From a virus: 23,801 nt of DNA. Shown here piece after piece: positions 16,520 through 23,217 of this stretch (the first letter of the stretch is position 1; each line of letters begins with the position of its first letter). The DNA lies in the IMG/VR virus record IMGVR_UViG_3300023109_000140, positions 1 to 23,801 of that record; one strand, written 5' to 3'. A program made the position numbers and the translations under genes. A model generated the notes under the pieces. It saw only the letters and a list, made by a program, of their open reading frames with translations, was not told the DNA's origin and made no database searches.

Positions 16520-16668
16520 TATTTCTTAGCTTTTTTCGAAGAGCGTGATTTTTTCTTTTTGGGAGCTTCCATAACTTCTTCCCGTAATACTTCAGGCTCC
16601 TGTACAGGCTGTACATCTGGCTCTACAACTTCTTGCAGGAATTGTGGCGTTTTATTTGGTAGTGGCAT
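16519..16668 (-). CDS. 49-aa protein with basic tail, between gp27 and gp5
   Basis: An ATG at 16668-16666 has a clear ribosome site, AAAGGAG, seven bases upstream, which itself overlaps the gp27 stop codon. The protein starts MPLPNKTPQFLQEVVEPDV, has a Pro/Glu/Val-rich middle (QPVQEPEVLREEVMEAP) and ends in a cluster of Lys, Arg and Ser (KKKKSRSSKKAKK). The TAA shares one base with the gp5 ATG. I recognise no family. It lacks membrane segments and is probably unstructured. The strong ribosome site and exact coupling to gp5 support a real gene. A role in hub assembly, or in binding acidic surfaces or DNA, is speculation. Confidence 0.75.
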   Translation of the reverse strand: MPLPNKTPQFLQEVVEPDVQPVQEPEVLREEVMEAPKKKKSRSSKKAKK

Positions 16669-16680
16669 ATTAAATCTCCT

Positions 16681-18786
16681 TTATACCGTATATCCTAGTT
16701 TCGCATATCTGGCTACTGAGGCTTCGTCTTTCAAATCAATCAACCGCAGCTTATCGCTATCATATTTAGTGTTCTCAACAACAACCCATTCTTGATAGAT
16801 ATTATCAGGTCCAGTCTCATAGCTAACAGTTTTTACAATAAACCTTGAACCTGGAGCATATTTTCCTGCATTCATTTCACTCTGAGTTTGGCTGAGATCA
16901 AACTCAGGTAAATTACCAAACGTCGATGCATCATAAGCTGCAAAGACGACAAAACTCTTCGTTGTGGCGGAAGGTGGTTTCGGCTTCAAAGCCTTCGCTT
17001 TAATTTCTGGAACATCAACAACCTCAAACTCAGAACCGTCGGAAAGAGCAAAGTCAGAACCCTTAAACTCCCCTGTTCCGAGATCCAACACAGACTTCAA
17101 GTCTCCTGGATTTGGCACATCACCTATTTCGATTCCACCACCAAGAGAACTAAATTGATCAGCCAGTGAATTTACATCAGGAAGACCAGAAAGAAGTTTG
17201 TCTTTAATTCCTAAAGACCCCTTAAATATAGAATCAAGTCCACCATCTCCAATAGCTTGAGAGAAAGAGAATTTATCAATTTCACCAAGAGCTTTAGATG
17301 CAATATTATTGATTGATCCTGAACCAATTGATGTTGGTAGTGAAATATTATTAAACTTTGAAGTTATATTACCTGCAATATTATCCACAGAAGGTAATAT
17401 AGAACCTATGCTCGCATCAGGAACAGAGAGACCACCCCCCAAACCATCTCCTTGCGCTTCGACATAATTATCAGACGGAACACCCGATTCTTTCACACAG
17501 GAAACTATTGTTCTGTAATCCCCACCTGTTTTACCATCAGACTTATGTCTCACTCTTGTTATTAAATAGTTTCCGCTGAGTGTTGCATCGTCCGCACCAT
17601 TTTGGTCATCGGTAGAAGATGAAGATGGAATTCTTAATATGATGGTTTTCCCAACATCTATTTCAGAATCCCCTGGAATTTCTACTGTGAGTTCAATGTT
17701 CGTCAGGTTATTGATAAAAGATGTTCTCACGCCCTTAAAGGTAGATTTCCTAGATGGAAGAATACCCTCTTCAGAGAACCTAACATCTAGATCATGCCCC
17801 CTTCTACTTGTAGAAACAAACATAGCGGGGTTACTATCAAAACCGACTATTCCTGGAGCTGCCACATCTTGTAGCTTATTAAAAGCGCCATGTACGTTTT
17901 CATATTCTATGACGTCTACATTCCAACTTCTTCTCATTATATCAAGAGAAACGTTTGTATTCTTTAACATCCCGCTACGGGCATTCTCGAAGAAACTATT
18001 TTGTCTTTCCACGGAATATGAGTTTATCTTATAGAAGTCGCTATCATCATCAAAGTTTTTAGGTTGGTATACATATTGACCAATTGGTTCTTGATTGATC
18101 AACTCATTTAAATCTTTAAACTTAAATCCTTGGCTGTCCTCATAAAACACGAAGTATGGGATGCCTGTTGCATTATCCGCCTCATCTGCCAGCATTATAA
18201 TAGACTCGCTTGGAGAGAGCATTGGTACAATAAACTTTTGATTACCTGAAGTTGGATCACACTCAATAGTTTTCTCAACATCAACCCCAGCTTGAGATAC
18301 AGTTTCTGAATATATCTTTTTAACAGCAGAATTATAAAGGAATTCTTCTGTTAAATTTTCTACCATATTAGAAATTAGTTGCCCGCTACCGCTGCCATAT
18401 GATCTACTTACCTTGAACCCCATATCCTGATACATCTCAAGGCTGGAGCCGTTGAGCATATAAACTTCAGAATTGTCATTCATCTTTTGGCGACTGCTGA
18501 CTTGATATAGAACAAAGGCATGGTTCTTCAATTCAAGGGAATCATCATTAGATTTATATGAGATAGCTACGATCTCACCACCTGTGAAACCACCACCAAG
18601 TGTGTTCAATAAAGCAATAGAATCACTCAACACCATTTCAAGCTGCATAAATGGTTCATCCAGAGCTTGGAATATATCCATCTGCACAACCAATTCACTA
18701 ATGTCAATTAACTGACCACTAGATGAAATTAGGTTTATAATTTTTATGTCTATGTCACCTGCGTGGCGATACCCTTTACTAGCCAT
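16681..18786 (-). CDS. gp27: Baseplate hub protein gp27 with long C-terminal extension
   Basis: This is a 701-aa protein. The first about 440 residues look like the T4 gp27/P2 gpD hub family: residues 30-75 contain QMDIFQALDEPFMQLEMVLS and LGGGFTGGEIVAISY, later RQKMNDNSEVYMLNGSSLEM and YFVFYEDSQGFKFKDLNELI, then a C-terminal hub strand NYLITRVRHKSDGKTGGDYR. T4 gp27 has 391 aa. Here about 260 more residues follow: a Ser/Gly/Asp/Ile-rich region (440-600, for example ITSKFNNISLPTSIGSGSIN) and a compact final domain (about 600-701, FVVFAAYDASTFGNLPEFD through IYQEWVVVENTKYDSDKLRL). It would form the trimeric ring gripping gp5. Its ATG shares one base with the gp53 stop. Confidence 0.82.
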   Translation of the reverse strand: MASKGYRHAGDIDIKIINLISSSGQLIDISELVVQMDIFQALDEPFMQLEMVLSDSIALLNTLGGGFTGGEIVAISYKSNDDSLELKNHAFVLYQVSSRQKMNDNSEVYMLNGSSLEMYQDMGFKVSRSYGSGSGQLISNMVENLTEEFLYNSAVKKIYSETVSQAGVDVEKTIECDPTSGNQKFIVPMLSPSESIIMLADEADNATGIPYFVFYEDSQGFKFKDLNELINQEPIGQYVYQPKNFDDDSDFYKINSYSVERQNSFFENARSGMLKNTNVSLDIMRRSWNVDVIEYENVHGAFNKLQDVAAPGIVGFDSNPAMFVSTSRRGHDLDVRFSEEGILPSRKSTFKGVRTSFINNLTNIELTVEIPGDSEIDVGKTIILRIPSSSSTDDQNGADDATLSGNYLITRVRHKSDGKTGGDYRTIVSCVKESGVPSDNYVEAQGDGLGGGLSVPDASIGSILPSVDNIAGNITSKFNNISLPTSIGSGSINNIASKALGEIDKFSFSQAIGDGGLDSIFKGSLGIKDKLLSGLPDVNSLADQFSSLGGGIEIGDVPNPGDLKSVLDLGTGEFKGSDFALSDGSEFEVVDVPEIKAKALKPKPPSATTKSFVVFAAYDASTFGNLPEFDLSQTQSEMNAGKYAPGSRFIVKTVSYETGPDNIYQEWVVVENTKYDSDKLRLIDLKDEASVARYAKLGYTV

Positions 18787-19361
18787 TATAAACCATTCTT
18801 AATAATGTTTTTTACTTCTGACTCGATTTGATTGAGGTAGCTAACATCAAGGAGCCTTATTCTTCTTTTCTCTTCATTCTTTTCTACTTCATAATCATAA
18901 TCTGTCAGAAAGGTTTTTTCATCTGGTTGTAGAGTATTATATGTTTCCTCGTCCACAACATAATACTTTTCTTCGGTTACAATACCGTCAAAAGAAACAT
19001 CCTTTTTCTGATATATCCAGCGATATTCATAGATGTTTTGTTGAGCTGCTGCTATGCCGCCATATTTGTTTTTAATGTAATCTGTGAACATTGGCTCAAA
19101 CATTGGCCAATCAAATGTTGGGTGTTGAATATCGTTGTAATGCAGAACAACCCAATCCCATTTAGAATTACCGTAGTATTTGTGTGCAATAGTATCGGGT
19201 CTATCACCTGCCTGAATCTCATAACTGTGGTATGTTCCAGCAACGTTCTTTACTTCCGAGTTTACTTTAAACCTTCTCATGATATTAGTCAAGAGAACCT
19301 GTTTCCCATCACCTTTTAGATCGTGTGATGTTTGGGGAAAGTATTTAAAATAGTTGGACAT
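18786..19361 (-). CDS. gp53: Baseplate wedge subunit gp53
   Basis: This 191-aa protein is close to T4 gp53 (196 aa), the wedge protein that clamps wedges together. It begins MSNYFKYFPQTSHDL and has the LysM-like segment of the family at about residues 43-80 (YHSYEIQAGDRPDTIAHKYY, then GNSKWDWVVLHYNDI). The following HPTFDWPMFEPMFTDYIKNK and the KKDVSFDGIVTEEKYYVVDE stretch are also typical. The ATG shares a base with the gp48 stop (TAATG), and its stop overlaps the gp27 start likewise. In T4, gene 53 follows gene 4 on the same strand; here the two lie close but on opposite strands. Confidence 0.92.
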   Translation of the reverse strand: MSNYFKYFPQTSHDLKGDGKQVLLTNIMRRFKVNSEVKNVAGTYHSYEIQAGDRPDTIAHKYYGNSKWDWVVLHYNDIQHPTFDWPMFEPMFTDYIKNKYGGIAAAQQNIYEYRWIYQKKDVSFDGIVTEEKYYVVDEETYNTLQPDEKTFLTDYDYEVEKNEEKRRIRLLDVSYLNQIESEVKNIIKNGL

Positions 19362-20488
19362 TATGCACCTCCAGATACACTAGACGAATCAATACCTTCA
19401 TTGGTAGATTCTTTGGTGATGATTTTTGTTTCTTGGAACCCTAAAGTTATTTCTACTGAAACAGGTGCGCCAGTTTGCTCGAAGAATAGAGGAAGGTTCT
19501 CTCCATTATAGTTAACATTAAGAGTTTTGAGAACGCTGTTATGCACTTTGTAGAGGTATGGTGCAATAGAATCAGAGAAAGTAATTTCGAATTCATCGGG
19601 ATAATCGAATGCAAGAGTGCCAGCTTTATAGTTTGGGTGCATATGAAATTCAAAAGACTTCACGATATTATCAATCATGACAGATTCTTCTTGGCTTCTT
19701 GCAATAAACTTATATGCGAATTGGTGTTCCCTAAATCCAACACCCTCAAATAGAACTGCCATATGTGGGTTAATTGCAGTTCCCTCATTTAAGAGGATAC
19801 CTTGAACCACGTTTTCTGTGCCGCCGATAGCCAACGCACCCCCAACTGCACCAGCCAAGACACCCGCAGTTGCCACCCCTGCTGCTGCGGCTGTTACAGC
19901 ACCTAAACGAACAGCATCATCTCCGCTAATTTCTTTCTTATCAAGAATGCCCATAACGCCCGCAAGTTTCTCGTTTACAGCAGCTCCAATATCATTTGCT
20001 GTTTGCATCGCATTATCGGCATTAATTTTACCTGCAGCGCCAGCACCCAGAACACCAAGGTTTTGGTTTTGGTAGTTTGCTGAATATGATGTTTGTAGGT
20101 TGTTCGGGACGGGAAGCGCAATAGTTCTCAGGGTTTCTTTAGTTGCCACTTGTTGCGTTCTTGACTCACGGGTTGATTGGTAAACCCTAAATACCATGAA
20201 GTGGTCTGTATCAAGATCACGTGGGAATGATAATCCTCTGTATTTTTTTCTGTATAGAGATTTCAGGGGGCTGTTGATCAAGTTCCCTGCAAGCTTTTTT
20301 GATTGGATGAGTTTATTGAAATTAGCATTAACAGATAAACCACCAGATCCGATGTTAAAGTCTATTCCACCATTCAGGACGCTCGTTGCTTTGTTGCGGA
20401 TATTCGATACTTTAGACTGCAAATTATCTAAAGCTGGAGTTTGGATAGAAGCTTTAAGCGACTTGCCTATATTAAAATTGATAGCCAT
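19361..20488 (-). CDS. gp48: Baseplate tail-tube cap protein gp48
   Basis: This 375-aa protein is close to T4 gp48 (364 aa). The diagnostic region is about residues 228-300: QGILLNEGTAINPHMAVLFE, GVGFREHQFAYKFIARSQEE, then IVKSFEFHMHPNYKAGTLAF. This is the tube-fold segment that docks the first tail-tube ring onto the hub. An unusual feature is an Ala/Gly/Val stretch at about 192-222 (AVTAAAAGVATAGVLAGAVG) with membrane-helix-like composition. The gene opens the minus block with a perfect late promoter core about 27 nt upstream of its ATG and an AGGA ribosome site. Its stop overlaps the gp53 start. Confidence 0.85.
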   Translation of the reverse strand: MAINFNIGKSLKASIQTPALDNLQSKVSNIRNKATSVLNGGIDFNIGSGGLSVNANFNKLIQSKKLAGNLINSPLKSLYRKKYRGLSFPRDLDTDHFMVFRVYQSTRESRTQQVATKETLRTIALPVPNNLQTSYSANYQNQNLGVLGAGAAGKINADNAMQTANDIGAAVNEKLAGVMGILDKKEISGDDAVRLGAVTAAAAGVATAGVLAGAVGGALAIGGTENVVQGILLNEGTAINPHMAVLFEGVGFREHQFAYKFIARSQEESVMIDNIVKSFEFHMHPNYKAGTLAFDYPDEFEITFSDSIAPYLYKVHNSVLKTLNVNYNGENLPLFFEQTGAPVSVEITLGFQETKIITKESTNEGIDSSSVSGGA

Positions 20489-20514
20489 GTGGACGTCCTA
20501 TTCGATTTTACTAT

Positions 20515-20522
20515 TATTTATA
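20515..20522 (-). promoter_or_regulatory. T4-type late promoter core TATAAATA
   Basis: The minus strand reads TATAAATA, an exact match to the T4 late promoter core recognised by the gp55 sigma factor. It lies in the 44-bp gap between the divergent gp48 and gp4 genes. Initiation would be expected near 20507, leaving a leader of about 20 nt before the gp48 ATG at 20488. It is the only exact match I found by eye in either orientation. Confidence 0.75.
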
Positions 20523-20532
20523 AGGGGTGATT

Positions 20533-20973
20533 ATGGCAAAGTATTATCAAGGAAAATATAAACCCAAGTATCCAGAGAAATACAAAGGCAACCCCTCAAC
20601 GATAACATACAGAAGTTCTTGGGAATTAAACTGTATGACATACTTTGATAAAAACCCTGACATTATTTGGTGGGCTTCCGAAGAATTGGTTATACCATAC
20701 CGTTCTCCGATTGATGGTAGAAAGCACAGATACTTCATAGACTTTTTAATTAAGACTGCAAATAAAGAGGTTGTAGCTATAGAAGTGAAACCTGAAGCTC
20801 AAACTCGCCCACCCAAAGCCCAAAAGAAATTAACCAAAAGATATTTGACGGAAGTCCAAACTTGGGGTGTGAACCAAGCAAAATGGAAAGCTGCTGAAGA
20901 ATATTGTTTAGACCGTGGATGGAAATTTACTATTGTGACAGAGAAACAACTATTCGGCAAAAAGCCTAAATAG
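20533..20973 (+). CDS. gp4: Head completion protein gp4 (TnsA/PD-(D/E)xK nuclease fold)
   Basis: This 146-aa protein is close to T4 gp4 (150 aa), needed to finish DNA-filled heads before tail joining. It begins MAKYYQGKYKPKYPEKYKGN, then STITYRSSWELNCMTYFDK. The nuclease-type residues are visible in order: Glu of SSWEL, Asp of HRYFIDFLIK, and Glu-x-Lys of VAIEVKPEA. The start at ATG 20533 is chosen because AAGGGG lies 5 nt upstream; an in-frame GTG at 20527 falls inside that ribosome site. It is the first gene of the plus block and is followed by gp2 after 21 nt, the same pair as T4 genes 2 and 4 but in reverse order. Confidence 0.9.
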   Translation: MAKYYQGKYKPKYPEKYKGNPSTITYRSSWELNCMTYFDKNPDIIWWASEELVIPYRSPIDGRKHRYFIDFLIKTANKEVVAIEVKPEAQTRPPKAQKKLTKRYLTEVQTWGVNQAKWKAAEEYCLDRGWKFTIVTEKQLFGKKPK

Positions 20974-20994
20974 TAAAAACATTTGGGGTAAAAC

Positions 20995-21585
20995 ATGGCA
21001 ACCGTTTTTGACGACTTATTATTGAGAGGTATTCGTTCGGGGGAGATCCCTGCACGGACACAATCATCACGTGAGTGGTTCCGGTCTGCAGCACAAGGCA
21101 AGTCTGGAGCTACACCTGAAAAAATTGTTAGAGGTAACAGAGAAGCTTTAAAGAACCGTCCTGCCATTGGTAGAATGTATCACTTTTATTATGATCCAAA
21201 AACGAAAGCTTCTCTACCATACTATGACACATTCCCGCTAATATTTATGGTCGGTGGCGCTCCTGGAGGTTTCTATGGTATCAACTTGCATTACCTACCC
21301 CTCAAACTCAGAGCACAGCTTATGGATGCTCTGTATGACACCGCTAATAACAAAAGGTTCGACGAAAGCACTAAACTTAAAATATCATATGATATTCTCA
21401 AAAGTGCTTCGAAATTTGGACCATTCAAACCAACGTTTAAACATTACCTAAAATCAAACGTTAGATCAAGATTTATTCAAGTAGAACCTTCAGAATGGGA
21501 TATTGCTCTGTTCTTGCCAACAGAGAGATTTGAGAAAGCTTCTAAACGTAGAGTCCATGCCGACAGTAGGAAAATGCTCAAATGA
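20995..21585 (+). CDS. gp2: DNA end protector / head completion protein gp2
   Basis: This 196-aa protein has the pattern I associate with T4-like gp2 proteins: an N-terminal MATVFDDLLLRGIRSGEIPA and SREWFRSAAQGK segment, then IGRMYHFYYDPKTKASLPYY, DTFPLIFMVGG, and GGFYGINLHYLPLKLRAQLM followed by DALYDTANN. gp2 binds the ends of packaged DNA and protects them from RecBCD when the genome enters the cell (known T4 role). It is shorter than T4 gp2 (274 aa). Adjacency to gp4 supports the call. The stop overlaps the next gene as ATGA. No strong ribosome site is seen apart from a G-rich TTGGGG about 10 nt upstream. Confidence 0.72.
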   Translation: MATVFDDLLLRGIRSGEIPARTQSSREWFRSAAQGKSGATPEKIVRGNREALKNRPAIGRMYHFYYDPKTKASLPYYDTFPLIFMVGGAPGGFYGINLHYLPLKLRAQLMDALYDTANNKRFDESTKLKISYDILKSASKFGPFKPTFKHYLKSNVRSRFIQVEPSEWDIALFLPTERFEKASKRRVHADSRKMLK

Positions 21586-22319
21586 CATTTAACATCCAAA
21601 CCTTAACAAGTTCTATAGAAAAGACAGGAGTCGCCAAGGCTTCTCACTTTGAGGTTCAATGCACTGCTCCAAGTCCAGTCTCAGAGATGGAAAGAGATAT
21701 GATGTATCGGGCAGAGGCTGCTGAGATTCCAGGAAGATCTCTAGCAACTGTAGAACACAAGTTTGGTAATATGGGACCAATTACTAAAATCCCCTATTCT
21801 CAAGTCTTCACAGATATGACAGTCACATTCTTGTTAAGTGAGGATTTGAGAGAAAAACAATACTTCGAGATTTGGCAAGAGCTTATGTATAACACAGGCG
21901 CTTTTGAAAGTGGTTCTTCAACAGGTATGAGTAAATTCAAACCAAAGTATTTTGATGATTACACAGGAAGTGTTATCATACGTCAATATGGAGCAAACGG
22001 TAATCTGAGGACGATCACAACGCTCGTGGATGCCTATCCAATCATAATTTCTCCGATCTCTACCAATTGGAGTTCTGGAGAACTTATGAAGATGAATGTG
22101 ACTTTTGCTTATAGATACTACAAGCTTGCGTTTGAGATGCAAGATCAGCCACACAGAGTTGCGCAAGGTGGGATCTCTATTGGTCGTGGTGGCATAAAAG
22201 CCAACTTGAATTTGGGACCACTTAATCTTGGGCTAAATAACGGGAGAGTTTCAGGGAGCGTAAAAGCCCCAACGTTACAAACACCCCTGGGACCAATTGG
22301 CTTTAGAATTAGAATTTAA
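21582..22319 (+). CDS. Tail-tube-fold protein, probably tube initiator gp54
   Basis: This is a 245-aa protein. It begins MTFNIQTLTSSIEKTGVAKA, then SHFEVQCTAPSP. The core has the signature of the gp19/gp48/gp54 tube fold: YRAEAAEIPGRSLATVEHKF, ITKIPYSQVFTDMTVTFLLS, LREKQYFEIWQELMYN, and a final MNVTFAYRYYKLAFEM strand. gp48 is already present on the minus strand, so gp54, which starts the tube, is the best fit; a second tube-like protein remains possible. It is shorter than T4 gp54 (320 aa). The C-terminal 50 residues are Gly/Leu/Asn-rich (LNLGPLNLGLNNGRVSG). The start overlaps the gp2 stop as ATGA. Confidence 0.7.
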   Translation: MTFNIQTLTSSIEKTGVAKASHFEVQCTAPSPVSEMERDMMYRAEAAEIPGRSLATVEHKFGNMGPITKIPYSQVFTDMTVTFLLSEDLREKQYFEIWQELMYNTGAFESGSSTGMSKFKPKYFDDYTGSVIIRQYGANGNLRTITTLVDAYPIIISPISTNWSSGELMKMNVTFAYRYYKLAFEMQDQPHRVAQGGISIGRGGIKANLNLGPLNLGLNNGRVSGSVKAPTLQTPLGPIGFRIRI

Positions 22320-22334
22320 TGATAGGATATAATA

Positions 22335-23045
22335 ATGCTACCACAAATATCAACACCAAGCTTTTTTACTAAGCTTCCGTCATCAGGTCAAGAGATTGAA
22401 TATCGCCCGTTCCTTGTAAAAGAGGAAAAGATCCTGCTGATGGCAATTGAGGGTGGTGACTCTAAAGAGATTATGAACGCTGTTTTGAAGATTGTCGGAG
22501 ATTGTGTAAAAACAGAGATTGACGCCGATAAAATCTCAACATTCGATGTTGAGTATTTGTTTTTAAAGCTCCGTGGTAAATCTGTCGGAGAAGTTATTGA
22601 ATTAACCCTCACACACCCGCAAGGAGAGTGTCAGGCAAAGACAAAGGTGGCACTAAACCTTGATGACATTCAGGTCCAAGGTGTTGTTACCGATGGTAAG
22701 ATTATGATTACTGATGAGGTGGGAGTTAAGATGAGGTATCCAAATCTAACAGATATGGATAGAATTCAGAAAGCTCTTGAGAATGATAATACTGGATCAA
22801 CATTTGATATTATTGCTATGTGCGTTGAATATATTTTTGATAATGAAGATGTTTACAACGATTACACAAAAAATGATTTGGAAGAATGGTTGGGTAATTT
22901 GAATCAAAGTCAGTTTAAAAAGATCTCTGACTTCTTTTCCAGTGCACCCAAACTTCGCCATGAATTAAATTGGCAATGCAACAGTTGCGGTGAAAAAGAA
23001 ACACTTGTTCTGGAAGGGCTTGAAAGTTTTTTTACCTTAGCATGA
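22335..23045 (+). CDS. gp26: Baseplate hub/tail assembly protein, T4 gp26/gp51 type (PF12322-like)
   Basis: This is a 236-aa protein. The N-terminus (SFFTKLPSSGQEIEYRPFLV, then KEEKILLMAIEGGDS) and the DFFSSAPKLRHELNWQCN segment with a C-x-x-C (CNSC, about residue 215-218) match the T4-like hub assembly protein I recall as gp26/T4_baseplate family. T4 gp26 has 208 aa. Role: assembly of the central hub or chaperoning of the tape measure (inferred). Its last codons are TTT TTT inside a run of seven T. The stop overlaps the ATG of a 57-aa ORF. An upstream AGGA in GATAGGATATAATA serves as ribosome site. A -1 slip at the T run would extend the protein to 293 aa. Confidence 0.8.
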   Translation: MLPQISTPSFFTKLPSSGQEIEYRPFLVKEEKILLMAIEGGDSKEIMNAVLKIVGDCVKTEIDADKISTFDVEYLFLKLRGKSVGEVIELTLTHPQGECQAKTKVALNLDDIQVQGVVTDGKIMITDEVGVKMRYPNLTDMDRIQKALENDNTGSTFDIIAMCVEYIFDNEDVYNDYTKNDLEEWLGNLNQSQFKKISDFFSSAPKLRHELNWQCNSCGEKETLVLEGLESFFTLA

Positions 23046-23073
23046 TACATGACTCCTTAGCGAATATGTATCA
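23027..23073 (+). promoter_or_regulatory. Probable programmed -1 frameshift signal
   Basis: Seven T at 23027-23033 are read in the gp26 frame as T TTT TTT, an X XXY YYZ slippery heptamer. After a 9-nt spacer, TGATACAT (23043-23050) pairs perfectly with ATGTATCA (23066-23073) across a 15-nt loop. A -1 slip reads TAC CTT AGC and then joins the 57-aa ORF in frame. The -1 frame opens only at 23024, so the window for slippage is tight and contains the heptamer. The stem is AT-rich (two G-C pairs), which weakens the case somewhat. Confidence 0.65.
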
Positions 23074-23215
23074 GATGAATTTCGCACTAATGCAACACCA
23101 TAAGTATAGCTTAACTGAGCTAGACAATATGATACCCTTTGAACGTGACATTTATATTACTTTGTTAAAACATCATCTTGAGGAAGAAGAAGAAAAACAA
23201 AAACAAAGGAAATAA
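23042..23215 (+). CDS. 57-aa ORF: -1 frameshift extension of gp26 or coupled small protein
   Basis: Read from the ATG at 23042 (overlapping the gp26 stop as ATGA), the protein is 57 aa: MIHDSLANMYQMNFALMQHH, then KYSLTELDNMIPFERDIYIT, then LLKHHLEEEEEK and a basic end. The pattern 'short helix, S-x-x-E-[LI]-x-x-M-[IP]-[FY]-E-x-x-[IV]' resembles the small C-terminal part of tape-measure chaperones (lambda T part, P2 E'). No ribosome site precedes the ATG. It is reachable by a -1 slip at the T run 9 nt upstream, giving a 293-aa fusion with gp26, or by termination-reinitiation. The next gene begins 2 nt after its stop. Confidence 0.75.
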   Translation: MIHDSLANMYQMNFALMQHHKYSLTELDNMIPFERDIYITLLKHHLEEEEEKQKQRK

Positions 23216-23217
23216 AA

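Noticed and set aside
20527-20532. Upstream GTG start for gp4
   Set aside because: The GTG lies inside the AAGGGG ribosome site; the ATG at 20533 has correct spacing and gives the expected N-terminus and length.
20799-21167. 122-codon minus-strand frame across the gp4-gp2 junction
   Set aside because: It overlaps two recognised genes on the other strand, shows no motif, and no promoter or ribosome site fits it.
23035-23061. 7-bp direct repeat CCTTAGC (23035-23041 and 23055-23061) near the frameshift signal
   Set aside because: It is too short to mean anything by itself, and I could not find a convincing downstream partner that would make a pseudoknot with the loop copy.
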